This document shows, one piece after another, positions 1 to 7,667 of a DNA stretch of 11,195 nucleotides. The position numbers and the translations under genes were made by a program. Position 1 is the stretch's first letter, and each line of letters begins with the position of its first letter. The notes under the pieces are model-generated. The model was given only the letters and a program-made list of their open reading frames with translations. It did no database searches and was not told the DNA's origin. The stretch spans positions 1-11,195 of the forward strand of contig JAFCZU010000113.1 in NCBI GenBank assembly GCA_019314185.1. Direction: 5' to 3'. Source of the stretch: Deltaproteobacteria bacterium. GTDB taxonomy: Bacteria > Desulfobacterota > Desulfobacteria > Desulfobacterales > ETH-SRB1.

Positions 1-451
1 AAGAATAGGTCATCAGCCAATTTTTCCCCCACAGCCGCTCACTCACGTGTCGCGCAGCTCTCGAAATTGAATCCCAGGAATGTCTTGCCAGTTTTGGTTT
101 TCCAGTTGTCCCGGTAGTAAAAATGTGAATGCTTGCTTCTCGATCCTTATTATCACGACGCTCAAGCTCCCTATAACTGAACGGCAGAATTTCATCAGCA
201 TATACGAGAAGATCAATGTCATATTTTTCAATATAGTCTTCAACTTCGGTAAAGGTAAAAAATGAATGGCACAGATAGAGACTTAAATTCAGATCCTCAC
301 ACAAGTGGAGGGATAGTATTATCGGTAATGGATTTTCTGAATGCACCATAATTCTGCTATGCCTTCTGAATAGGCCTTTATATTCATTAAGCAAATCCGT
401 CAGTTTGGTGCTGTCAATAACCGAATCATCAATGATATATTTATTTTTCAT
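1..451 (-). CDS. Adenylate-forming (AMP-binding) acyl ligase, N-terminal part, runs off left edge
   Basis: An uninterrupted frame of 150 codons begins at ATG 451 and continues past the window edge. Residues 111–120 read FTTGTTGKPK, the phosphate-binding signature of the ANL superfamily (acyl-CoA synthetases, adenylation domains), followed by LARHSWDSI. Only about 110 residues precede the signature, fewer than the usual 150 or more, so the N-terminal subdomain is compact, a feature I connect with ligases dedicated to a carrier protein. The gene overlaps the carrier-protein gene by 11 bases (441–451), so the two proteins are probably made together and work together: ligase activates an acid as an adenylate and loads it on Ser41 of the carrier. 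The substrate pocket lies outside the window. Confidence 0.85.
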   Translation of the reverse strand, partial: MKNKYIIDDSVIDSTKLTDLLNEYKGLFRRHSRIMVHSENPLPIILSLHLCEDLNLSLYLCHSFFTFTEVEDYIEKYDIDLLVYADEILPFSYRELERRDNKDREASIHIFTTGTTGKPKLARHSWDSISRAARHVSERLWGKNWLMTYS

Positions 452-680
452 AAAGAGCCGCCAGTTCACTAATGGTATTGAACAGAATAAACCCTTTGGA
501 AAATGGATCCTTTCCAGTACTCTCCTCCAGTTTCGTTACAACTATCGCAAGCCCCATAGAATCAAGGGGGGTGTCTTTTAACATATTGGTATCAGGACTA
601 AGTTCTACTGACTCCAATCCATTTTCCTGAATCACCTCATTGATGGCGTCTTTTACCATCTGAATAAATTGCCCATTCAT
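441..680 (-). CDS. Acyl carrier protein
   Basis: The 79-residue acidic helical protein carries the 4'-phosphopantetheine attachment motif LDSMGLAIVV, with Ser41 as the modified residue, preceded by the SPDTNMLKDTPLD loop. Its size is that of a stand-alone carrier protein, which holds acyl or aminoacyl groups as thioesters. Dedicated carrier proteins in surface-polysaccharide clusters work with an adenylating ligase, as in the D-alanylation system (DltC with DltA). The overlap with a ligase gene supports this pairing. It is unlikely to be the housekeeping AcpP, because the consensus DSLDTVE has been replaced. The acyl group is not known. Confidence 0.9.
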   Translation of the reverse strand: MNGQFIQMVKDAINEVIQENGLESVELSPDTNMLKDTPLDSMGLAIVVTKLEESTGKDPFSKGFILFNTISELAALYEK

Positions 681-694
681 ATTGAAATTTCTGT

Positions 695-700
695 CTCCTT
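695..700 (-). promoter_or_regulatory. Likely ribosome binding site of the carrier-protein gene, unusually far away
   Basis: The minus strand reads AAGGAG, a strong Shine-Dalgarno sequence, 14 bases before the ATG at 680. No in-frame start codon lies between, so the ATG is kept. The gap of about 105 bases before the gene contains otherwise only a weak GGCAA/TTGCC stem (742–761). Confidence 0.5.
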
Positions 701-785
701 GGATTAATGAATCGCTATTATTCTTGTTTTAGTACTCATGTGGCAAGCCATTGAGATTGCCCGGTGCGATTTGTAAACGAAATGA

Positions 786-2537
786 TCATTTTCTGCAAAC
801 AGCTGCTATTTTTTTACTAAAAATTTTATTGTCCTTGCCGTAAAAAATAAAGCCAAGTCTGAAAAAGATGTTCAAGATATTATTCATAGCCAGCCCCACA
901 TAATTTAAAGGATTTTCATAAAATACGTATAAATTGAGCGGGAATACGTGAATATCGCTAAAATATGAATATTCAAGTACTTGCCGCAGGCTGTACTCAG
1001 TAAAAGTATTAAAATGGTTGAAATTCTGAGCAAGAGCCTCAGAGCCGGTTATCGGGTTGGCCCCATTGAGGGAATGCACTGTCAGATGGCCGCCATCCGC
1101 TAAATTTTTATGGCAGAGTCCTAAAAAAGTCAGGATTTCATTCTTGGTTAAATGATTGATCTCCTGCTCGGCAAAAATTAGATCGAAAGGTTCCAAATTT
1201 TCACGAAGGAATGGAAATACATTGGCAGCCCGGCAGTTTAATCCGTGTTTTTTGGCCAGCGCAATTTTGTCCGGATCCGAATCGATTCCGATAACATCCG
1301 TGTAGCCTTCGGAGTTCATAAGCTCCACCATGTAGCCAGTGCCGCAGCTAATCACCAAAGTACGAACACTTTTGTTCTTCGGCATATACTTGAAATAATT
1401 CCGCCGGTAGAATTTGCCAAATTTCCCGAAACCCTTTTCCACATCCGCCGGTGCCTCCCAGAAAGTATCAAATGGCTCAATCTGAGCCGCCAAGTCCTTA
1501 TCGATCATCATATTAGCCGGAAGTGCGTGATGGGTGTTACCGATGCGCCTGTCCAAAAGCCCCTGGGTTTGGTACAAACAAGCAGTCTCGGTTACTCCTC
1601 TTTCAAAACTGTACTGCGGCGAAAACCCGAGTAGATCCAGTGCTTTAGTAGTGGCAAAACTGAAGCTTTTCCTGAAAAAATCCATCCTTCTGCGGTGCAA
1701 CAGCGGCTGAATCCCCAGAGGTCTTAGGACAGTTTCCATGATCCATGCCAGGGCAAGAAAAGGCGGAAGCGGTGCCCTGAAGCCTAAAACCCGTGCATCT
1801 AAACTATCTGCGATCGCGCTTACCATATCATGGGTGGAGATTGGATTTTTTCCTACGAGTAAAATAATTTCGCCAAGTGCCTTTTTAACAATCGCAGCTT
1901 TTAACATGCCGTCAATAAGATCATCCACATATATCAGTTGATGGAGATTTTTCCCCGAGCCGATCATAAAAAAGGAATTTTTGTCGATTAACTTGAAAAG
2001 CTTTAAAAGTCTGTGGTCCCCGGGGCCATAGGTTTCGGATATGCGAATAACCACCAACGGAATTTTGTCTTTATATGAAAGGACAAGGTTTTCACCTTCA
2101 AGTTTGGTAACGCCGTAAATGTTTACCGGCTTGCATGGAGATGTTTCATCAACCGGTCTCTGTGGATTGCCGTACACACCAATGGTACTGCCGTGAACAA
2201 ATCGCCGAACCCCGACTTGCACACACAAATCCAATAGATTTTTCGTTCCGGTCACATTTACGTCCCGAAATACCGAGTCCGGGATATTGGCCTCATGCTG
2301 CGCAGCCGCAAGGTGAAAGACGATATCAATTTGTTTTACTGCATCGGAAAGTTTTTCTTTATCGGTAATGGAGCCTAAAACAACTTCAGCCCCCATTGAT
2401 TCAACAAGCTTTTTGTTGGCTTTTTCCACATCGGTATTTTCCTGTCCAAGGACTCTAACCTTGTGGCCATCATCGATGCACCTTAACGCCAGTCTCGAAC
2501 CAATGAATCCGGTCCCGCCGGTGATTAAAATGTTCAT
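786..2537 (-). CDS. Fusion protein: SDR sugar epimerase/dehydratase plus SAM methyltransferase
   Basis: The 583-residue protein joins two enzymes. Residues 1–330 form an extended SDR: GGTGFIG at 7–13 binds NAD(P), HLAAA at 75–79, the catalytic Ser/Thr in HGSTIGVYG (115–123) and Tyr141-Gly-Val-Thr-Lys145. Such proteins epimerise, dehydrate or reduce nucleotide sugars. Residues about 360–583 form a class I methyltransferase with VISCGTGYM (395–403), the acidic GIDSDPDKI (417–425) and the post-motif FDLIFAEQEINHL. Motif I begins with Ser-Cys instead of the usual acidic-x-Gly-Cys, so SAM binding is likely but not certain. A hydrophobic end (NYVGLAMNNILNIFFRLGFIFYG) may touch the membrane. A one-base overlap couples it to the GlpD-like gene. 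Substrates are unknown. Confidence 0.85.
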   Translation of the reverse strand: MNILITGGTGFIGSRLALRCIDDGHKVRVLGQENTDVEKANKKLVESMGAEVVLGSITDKEKLSDAVKQIDIVFHLAAAQHEANIPDSVFRDVNVTGTKNLLDLCVQVGVRRFVHGSTIGVYGNPQRPVDETSPCKPVNIYGVTKLEGENLVLSYKDKIPLVVIRISETYGPGDHRLLKLFKLIDKNSFFMIGSGKNLHQLIYVDDLIDGMLKAAIVKKALGEIILLVGKNPISTHDMVSAIADSLDARVLGFRAPLPPFLALAWIMETVLRPLGIQPLLHRRRMDFFRKSFSFATTKALDLLGFSPQYSFERGVTETACLYQTQGLLDRRIGNTHHALPANMMIDKDLAAQIEPFDTFWEAPADVEKGFGKFGKFYRRNYFKYMPKNKSVRTLVISCGTGYMVELMNSEGYTDVIGIDSDPDKIALAKKHGLNCRAANVFPFLRENLEPFDLIFAEQEINHLTKNEILTFLGLCHKNLADGGHLTVHSLNGANPITGSEALAQNFNHFNTFTEYSLRQVLEYSYFSDIHVFPLNLYVFYENPLNYVGLAMNNILNIFFRLGFIFYGKDNKIFSKKIAAVCRK

Positions 2538-4243
2538 TATTTTCCCGTTTCCATTTTCTTGCGTAAAAACTGAGGATAAACCTGATTGACTTCCTCTATC
2601 TCCTGTTGCAATCGTCTATCATCCCAGCCCAATTCCCCGGCGGCAAGTTGTGCACATCTTTGCAGAACCTCATTTTCACAGGACCCTCCCGAACAAAGGT
2701 CGGTGCGCCGGAAGACCACATCTGTCAGTTTCTGCGCCATTTCCTCTCGTACCGCATGAATAACTTCCGCTTCCAGAGTGGTTGAATTCCTCAATACTTT
2801 GGCCCAGTGTGAATTCTCATCAATGTATTTCAGAATCTCTTCATACCGGGAGCCGTAATTGCGTATCAGAGCATTCGTTATGTTGGGGCTGATTTCAGGT
2901 GCGCTTTTTTGCGTAGCCTTCTTTATGAGATCTTCTAAACATGTAATGTTGCCGCCATAAATCGGCGTATATTCGGTCTTTGATTTGGCCTTCCTTTTTC
3001 CCAAGCTGTCCAAAATGATATTGATGGCTTTTTCCGCCATACCCCTGGCATTGGTAGCCCGAACTCCTATCAGTGTTGTAATACCATCAATACCGTGCTC
3101 TTTACGATGATTGATGAATATCGACCGTTTGCCAAAACTCATGTTATTGTTTGCCTGATGATCTTCGCTGCCAAACAAGGTCAACCCCATGTTTATCATC
3201 CGAATATCATCAAAGGTAATCTGTAGCCCCGGATAAGCCGTATTTACCTCATGGATGATCTCCTTCAATTCAGCTTCAGTGACATAAATTGTTTCCGGAA
3301 CTCCTTCAAACACCCGATGCCAGACCCCGATGAGTGTGTAATTGCGCCAGGGAACCGCAAAGAGACGACGTCCCCCAATATCCACAATAGAATCTGCGTC
3401 CTTGGCCTGAGTTGAGAAAGCGAGAGCGTATCCGTGGTTGATTCTGCTTCCCACAACAAACGCCAGATCTCTTGAAAAGGTAGGCCGGGGGTGCAGTTCC
3501 AATCCCAGGCCGGATTCGAGCAGCCGGTGGGCCCAGGGACCGGCAGTATTTAGCACCCATTTGCCCCGAATATCAAAATCGTCTCCGGTCAATAGATCCC
3601 GGGCATTTATCCCGACGATGCGGTCTTTTTCTCTGAGAAATCCTCGTGCCTCGACATAATTTGCTGCATCCGTTCCTTCATGAACAGCGGATCTTAAAAA
3701 TGATATGGCCAGGCGCGGCGGATTGTAGACTTGACCGTCGCAAAAAATAGCCCCTCCGGTTAAACCTTTTTTTTCTAGTCCCGGAAAAAGGTCTAACACT
3801 TCCTTCCGGGATATGAATTGTCCCCTCGGAATCATTCTGTCTTTTTGGATGCCCCGGTTGCGTCCCAAGGTGAGTAGATCATAAAGCAGCAAACCACAGC
3901 CAAGAAAGGCTTTGCCTTTCACTCCATGCCCGTATGTGGGAATGACAATGGGAAGCGGTTTTACTAAATGAGGGGCAATGCGCAGAAGTGCCGAACGTTC
4001 GCGACTTGATTCCCGGATACGAGCAATGTCGCCGTGTTGAAGATAGCGTATTCCTCCGTGAACCATTTTAAAGTGGTTGGATGATGTTGCGTTGGCAAAA
4101 TCACCTTTGTCAATGAGCGCTACGGACAAACCCCGCAAAGCTGCGTCCCATGCGGCACAAACACCGAATATTCCGCCTCCTACAATGATAAGATCATATT
4201 CCCGGCTACTAAGGATGACGGTATTTCTCTCCAGCTTTCTCAT
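2537..4243 (-). CDS. GlpD-like FAD-dependent glycerol-3-phosphate dehydrogenase family protein
   Basis: The 568-residue protein has the length and order of aerobic glycerol-3-phosphate dehydrogenases, which oxidise sn-glycerol 3-phosphate to dihydroxyacetone phosphate at the membrane and pass electrons to quinone. Seen directly are the FAD-binding DLIIVGGGIFG (about 17–27), GDFANATSSNHFKMVHGGIRYLQ, the mid-protein NTAGPWAHRLL, and a helical DAO_C-type end (about 440–560). Its place among glycosyltransferase, SDR-methyltransferase and carrier-protein genes, rather than with glpF or glpK, suggests a dedicated role on a glycerol-phosphate-like substrate or intermediate; that is inference. The stop overlaps the next start by one base (TAATG). 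A gene symbol is withheld because the true substrate is uncertain. Confidence 0.85.
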   Translation of the reverse strand: MRKLERNTVILSSREYDLIIVGGGIFGVCAAWDAALRGLSVALIDKGDFANATSSNHFKMVHGGIRYLQHGDIARIRESSRERSALLRIAPHLVKPLPIVIPTYGHGVKGKAFLGCGLLLYDLLTLGRNRGIQKDRMIPRGQFISRKEVLDLFPGLEKKGLTGGAIFCDGQVYNPPRLAISFLRSAVHEGTDAANYVEARGFLREKDRIVGINARDLLTGDDFDIRGKWVLNTAGPWAHRLLESGLGLELHPRPTFSRDLAFVVGSRINHGYALAFSTQAKDADSIVDIGGRRLFAVPWRNYTLIGVWHRVFEGVPETIYVTEAELKEIIHEVNTAYPGLQITFDDIRMINMGLTLFGSEDHQANNNMSFGKRSIFINHRKEHGIDGITTLIGVRATNARGMAEKAINIILDSLGKRKAKSKTEYTPIYGGNITCLEDLIKKATQKSAPEISPNITNALIRNYGSRYEEILKYIDENSHWAKVLRNSTTLEAEVIHAVREEMAQKLTDVVFRRTDLCSGGSCENEVLQRCAQLAAGELGWDDRRLQQEIEEVNQVYPQFLRKKMETGK

Positions 4244-4249
4244 TTAGGA

Positions 4250-5425
4250 TTAAGATTTCCTGTCGTTATGATATTGAGATATGGTCTCGTCAAATAAAGA
4301 GAGATACTTTTCGGCGCATGCGCTGATGTAATAGCTTTGAACAAGCTCCCTATTGTAAGCGCTGACGCGGGCGCAAAAATCAGAATCGTTCATCAGCTCG
4401 AGGACTTTTTCTGCAAGTTTTTTTCTATCTCCCAATTCTACCAAAAAGCCTGTTTTACCATCTTCTAAAAAGTCATTTTGTCCGCCGCGGTTGTAGCATA
4501 TTACTGGCAAACCTATTTCCATGGCCTCAAGGAAGACCAAGCCAAACCCTTCATGGATTGCTGTTGAAACGTAGCAATCAGACAGATCAAGGAGTTGAAA
4601 CTTGACTTCATCTGAGACATTTCCAAAAAATCGAACTTTACCTATTAGATCCAGTCGTTTGGTAAGTCCTTCCAGGTGATTGCGTTCTGGCCCCTCACCT
4701 ATGATTAGAAATCTGAAATTATAATTGTTTTTGAAACATGAAAGAACCTCCAGAGTGTCATCAATGTTTTTTCGTTTAACCAAGCGACCGATGGTACAAA
4801 AAACTATGGCATCGGAGTCAAGATCGAAATCAGAACGAGACTTTTTTTCAAAAACCGGTTTTTTGATCCCCAAGGGAATGATATCAATTTGACGACTGAT
4901 ACCGTAATATGTGTAAGCATTCGTCCTGGTGTCATTAGACTGTGCAACAACCCGATCAGATGTTTTTAGCATTAAACGGACAACAGCCGAAAGCACAGGC
5001 ACTTTGTGTGGTGACAGTGATTTACTTGGGTCGAATATGTCTCCACCGTGAATCGAAAGAACATTAGGTAATCGTAATATTTTTGATAAAAGATACCCGG
5101 TCGGCCCGGATGGAATTGCAAAGTGGGTGTTGATAACATCATACATGCTACCATTTATGCTGAGAACTGTCTTTGAAAAGCTCGAAGGAAAGTAAGATAA
5201 CATAGATGGAATACTCGCCACTTCCATTTTATTTCTGAATAATACTGGCACCCGAGCAATGTCTACGCCATTTACAGTTTCCTGCCTCTGTAGGCCCTTA
5301 TAATGGCTTGTGATAACAGTAACTTCGTGCCCCATATTAGTGATGTGTTCCAAGATGTCCCTGGTTACAAATCCTCCTCCCCCACCAACTGGCGGGTATT
5401 CATAATTTAAAACGAGAATACGCAT
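4250..5425 (-). CDS. GT4 family glycosyltransferase (GT-B fold)
   Basis: Counted from the ATG at 5425 the protein has 391 residues, normal for the family. It should add a sugar from a nucleotide donor, with retention of configuration, to a glycan or lipid-linked acceptor in the cytoplasm. It shows the N-terminal MRILVLNYEYPPVGGGGGFV acceptor-side glycine loop, SIHGGDIFD near 124–132, the donor-domain opening CTIGRLVKRKN (Arg214 and Lys218 are the usual phosphate-contacting pair) and the EX7E motif HEGFGLVFLEAMEIGLPV (Glu292 and Glu300). No membrane helix is seen. Six bases separate its stop from the next gene, so it belongs to the same operon. The specific sugar is unknown. Confidence 0.9.
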   Translation of the reverse strand: MRILVLNYEYPPVGGGGGFVTRDILEHITNMGHEVTVITSHYKGLQRQETVNGVDIARVPVLFRNKMEVASIPSMLSYFPSSFSKTVLSINGSMYDVINTHFAIPSGPTGYLLSKILRLPNVLSIHGGDIFDPSKSLSPHKVPVLSAVVRLMLKTSDRVVAQSNDTRTNAYTYYGISRQIDIIPLGIKKPVFEKKSRSDFDLDSDAIVFCTIGRLVKRKNIDDTLEVLSCFKNNYNFRFLIIGEGPERNHLEGLTKRLDLIGKVRFFGNVSDEVKFQLLDLSDCYVSTAIHEGFGLVFLEAMEIGLPVICYNRGGQNDFLEDGKTGFLVELGDRKKLAEKVLELMNDSDFCARVSAYNRELVQSYYISACAEKYLSLFDETISQYHNDRKS

Positions 5426-5430
5426 GCGGA

Positions 5431-5436
5431 CCTTCT
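5431..5436 (-). promoter_or_regulatory. Ribosome binding site fixing the GT4 start
   Basis: The minus strand reads AGAAGG five bases before the ATG at 5425. This favours that ATG over the in-frame TTG at 5464, whose 13 extra residues (MSLSYHVVNQKVR) are not part of a GT4 fold, while MRILVLNYEYPP is a standard GT4 beginning. Confidence 0.65.
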
Positions 5437-5497
5437 GATTAACTACGTGGTAGCTCAGACTCAAACATTAAGAGGAAGTAAGCCTGCTGTATTTTTC

Positions 5498-5533
5498 CAG
5501 GGCTGCATTCTCTCGTGACGGCACTCAGCCCTG
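5498..5533. other. Inverted repeat in the leader of the GT4 gene
   Basis: CAGGGCTG at 5498–5505 and CAGCCCTG at 5526–5533 can pair as an 8-base GC-rich stem with a 20-base loop. On the transcribed minus strand the second arm is followed by GAAAAATAC, with no run of U, so an intrinsic terminator is unlikely. It could be a leader hairpin or a protein-binding palindrome. No convincing promoter was found in the rest of the roughly 240-base gap between 5426 and 5668. Confidence 0.4.
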
Positions 5534-5610
5534 AAATTTATAAAAGCCGAATCCAGAAAGACTCACAGATCAAAACAGTCATAAACATAGGAATCTATGG
5601 GGATCATAGC

Positions 5611-5650
5611 AACAGTAATCACTAAACAGTAATCACTAAACAGTAATCAC
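5611..5650. repeat. 14-base tandem repeat, nearly three copies
   Basis: AACAGTAATCACTA occurs at 5611–5624 and 5625–5638, with a third copy that matches its first 12 bases at 5639–5650. It lies just after the stop of the motif-less GT2 gene, in the gap before the GT4 gene. The array is too short and its units too close for a CRISPR. It could be a binding site array or a slippage product. Confidence 0.85.
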
Positions 5651-5668
5651 AAATCAGATAGGGTTTGA

Positions 5669-6601
5669 CTAAATCATCTTTTCGATGGTGTATTCTTTTT
5701 TCTTTCGCCCATGAGTGAAGACGATGATTTCACCCAGTAACCCGACGCTTGCCGTCTGAATACCAAGGACTATAAAGAATATGGCCAACAAAAGTATCGG
5801 ACGTCCACCCATGAAAATGCCAAAAAAGATTTTCTGTATGAAAACGTAAGCGGTGATCAATAACCCAGTGACGAGAAAGCAGAGCCCTATGGTGCTAAAG
5901 AAACGCAAAGGCCTTTTTGTGAATCGCGTATTGAAGTAAAGGGTCATTATATCAATTATTCTTGTGAAATATTCAGGCAAGTTGGATATGCCAGACTTTC
6001 CCCCCCGTTCCTCATAGTGCCGGCATTCGACCTCTTTGGTTTTGTAACCCTTTTGAGCCGCTATGATGGGCATGTAACGATACATGTTGCCGTAAAGCTG
6101 AACCTCGTCCAGGACCTTTCGGCGAAAAACCTTCACTGTACAGTTCAGGTCGTGCAGATCAGTTTTGATGATTCTCCGAACCGTGGCATTATATATTGCG
6201 GACCGAAGCTGTTTGAATCGGGAATCTACTCTGGACTTTCTCCACGGACTAATAATATCAGTAGCAGAGTCAAGGGAATCAAGCAACCATCCAAATGAAT
6301 CCTTTGTTATTTGCTGGTAGGATCCACAAGCCAAAATGATCTCGCCGCTGCTTTCCTTAAAACCGGCTTTCAAGCACACGGCCTGCGAAACGTGAGTGTT
6401 TAGCTCGAAGGCTTTTATGTTGCCTTGGCAACCTCGAAGATGATCCATTTGGTTTCTCAGGAATCCCCCGGTGCCGTTGGCCACGATCACGATTTCGAAT
6501 GGCTCATTTTTTCTTGACAGGAGGTCATGAAGATTTTGTACAAATTCAGCAAAATCTTCATGCTGGTCTTCCAGCATTATGATGGCCGAGTATTTAATCA
6601 T
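5669..6601 (-). CDS. DPM1/ArnC-like GT2 homologue lacking both acidic motifs (possible pseudoenzyme)
   Basis: This 310-residue protein follows the architecture of its upstream neighbour: a GT-A-like domain, the CxxKxxR element (CTVKVFR, 154–160 against CSLKAYR), YGNMYRYMPIIAAQKG (170–185) against YGDMHRFFPALAAMTG, a GGKSGIS element (200–206) against HGVSKY, and two helices near 236–256 and 268–295. The expected VDDGSTD is IVANGTGG (39–46) and the expected metal-binding DGDLQ is CGSYQQ (92–97), so the residues that bind the nucleotide and metal are replaced. The frame itself is intact and well conserved in the rest, so it is probably maintained as a protein. It may be a regulatory or structural partner of the active enzyme, or use a different chemistry. 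It starts within the four-base ATGA overlap. Confidence 0.85.
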   Translation of the reverse strand: MIKYSAIIMLEDQHEDFAEFVQNLHDLLSRKNEPFEIVIVANGTGGFLRNQMDHLRGCQGNIKAFELNTHVSQAVCLKAGFKESSGEIILACGSYQQITKDSFGWLLDSLDSATDIISPWRKSRVDSRFKQLRSAIYNATVRRIIKTDLHDLNCTVKVFRRKVLDEVQLYGNMYRYMPIIAAQKGYKTKEVECRHYEERGGKSGISNLPEYFTRIIDIMTLYFNTRFTKRPLRFFSTIGLCFLVTGLLITAYVFIQKIFFGIFMGGRPILLLAIFFIVLGIQTASVGLLGEIIVFTHGRKKKEYTIEKMI

Positions 6602-7656
6602 TCGTTTTCAGGGACATTTTGACGTCTATTGGATTCGCGATTCCTGTGTTGTCCGCCTGGCATTTCCATGGGTAGCCCATCGCCGTTGTTGACAATGCAT
6701 TTCTTGGTGATCTCTGGAAGCTCAGTATGTGAAAGATCACTTGTGCTGACCACCAACTCCGCTATCACACCAAGAACTACAAGATGTAGAACCGCCATTG
6801 CACTTAACACCGAAGCCACTGTGAAGAAAAGCCCTTTGCCCGATGTCCATTGGGAAATAACGGCTAAAGCTCCCAGACCCGCAAAAAACATGGTCAGCAA
6901 AAAAAAGGGGAGGGCAGAGATAACGAACGCCTTTAAAGGGTTTGAAGAAAACCGTGTAATCAGATTGATCGCAAATATGTCGCTAAGAACCTTGAAGATC
7001 CGATCAAAACCGTACTTCGAAACACCATGTTGGCGAGGGGAGTGTTTGACGGCTATTTGCGTTATCCGGGCACCGGTCATAGCTGCCAAGGCCGGGAAAA
7101 AGCGATGCATGTCCCCATAAGCCCTAAGTGGTTTGATACATTCAGCACGGTAAGCCTTCAGGGAGCAACCATAATCACGCAAGTGCACACCAGTTGTGAA
7201 TGAAATAATGGCATTGGCTATTCTCGATGCGAAAACTCTCAAGAAGAAATCCTTCCGGTCTTTTCGCCAACCGCTGACGATATCGTAGCCTTCTTCAATC
7301 TTTGTTAGTAGCTTCGGAATATCAGAGGGATCATTTTGGAGATCCCCATCCATGCAAACTATGATTTCCCCTGAGGCGTGGTCAAATCCAGCAACCATGG
7401 CGCTCGTTTGGCCATAATTGCGGCGAAATTTAATTGCTTTAAGGGGTGACGCTTTCTCCTTCAGTCTTTCGATGATTTCCCACGTACTGTCTGTAGATCC
7501 ATCGTCCACAAAAATGATTTCATAGAGAAACTCAAATTCTTGGCAGATTTCGAGGAGTTGGGAGAGCAACACTTCAACTGACTCTTCCTCGTTGTACAGA
7601 GGTACGATAATAGATAGGTGGGTGGCCACACTGCTTGTGCTTTCATCTATAAACAT
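6598..7656 (-). CDS. Polyprenyl-phosphate glycosyltransferase, DPM1/ArnC-like GT2 with two membrane helices
   Basis: The 352-residue enzyme should transfer a sugar from a nucleotide donor to polyprenyl phosphate on the cytoplasmic face, giving a lipid-linked donor for a GT-C enzyme. All family motifs are present: LSIIVPLYNEEES (14–26), VDDGSTDST (50–58), the metal-binding DGDLQNDP (103–110), CSLKAYR (164–170) and RQHGVSKY (208–215) before the membrane part. Two hydrophobic helices lie at about 243–267 and 276–302. A polar tail of about 45 residues rich in Asn, Glu and Arg follows and is longer than usual. Its stop overlaps the next gene as ATGA, so the two are translationally coupled. The sugar cannot be predicted. 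Confidence 0.9.
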   Translation of the reverse strand: MFIDESTSSVATHLSIIVPLYNEEESVEVLLSQLLEICQEFEFLYEIIFVDDGSTDSTWEIIERLKEKASPLKAIKFRRNYGQTSAMVAGFDHASGEIIVCMDGDLQNDPSDIPKLLTKIEEGYDIVSGWRKDRKDFFLRVFASRIANAIISFTTGVHLRDYGCSLKAYRAECIKPLRAYGDMHRFFPALAAMTGARITQIAVKHSPRQHGVSKYGFDRIFKVLSDIFAINLITRFSSNPLKAFVISALPFFLLTMFFAGLGALAVISQWTSGKGLFFTVASVLSAMAVLHLVVLGVIAELVVSTSDLSHTELPEITKKCIVNNGDGLPMEMPGGQHRNRESNRRQNVPENE

Positions 7657-7667
7657 GGGTATGCTGT

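Noticed and set aside
80..265. Small plus-strand open frame near the left edge
   Set aside because: The opposite strand carries the ligase with the clear TTGTTGKPK signature, so this frame is a shadow.
742..761. Small stem GGCAA/TTGCC in the gap before the carrier-protein gene
   Set aside because: Only five base pairs with a 10-base loop and no T-run; it can easily occur by chance.
1245..1634. 129-codon plus-strand open frame opposite the SDR-methyltransferase gene
   Set aside because: It is antisense to conserved methyltransferase sequence and shows no domain or ribosome binding site.
5498..5533. Intrinsic terminator
   Set aside because: The stem is followed by A-rich, not U-rich, sequence on the transcribed strand, and the loop is long.
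5611..5650. Possible CRISPR array
   Set aside because: The units are 14 bases, directly adjacent and without spacers.
6629..7120. 163-codon plus-strand open frame opposite the DPM-like GT2 gene
   Set aside because: It lies wholly opposite a strongly supported gene, has no family motif, and its composition is that of a frame shadow.
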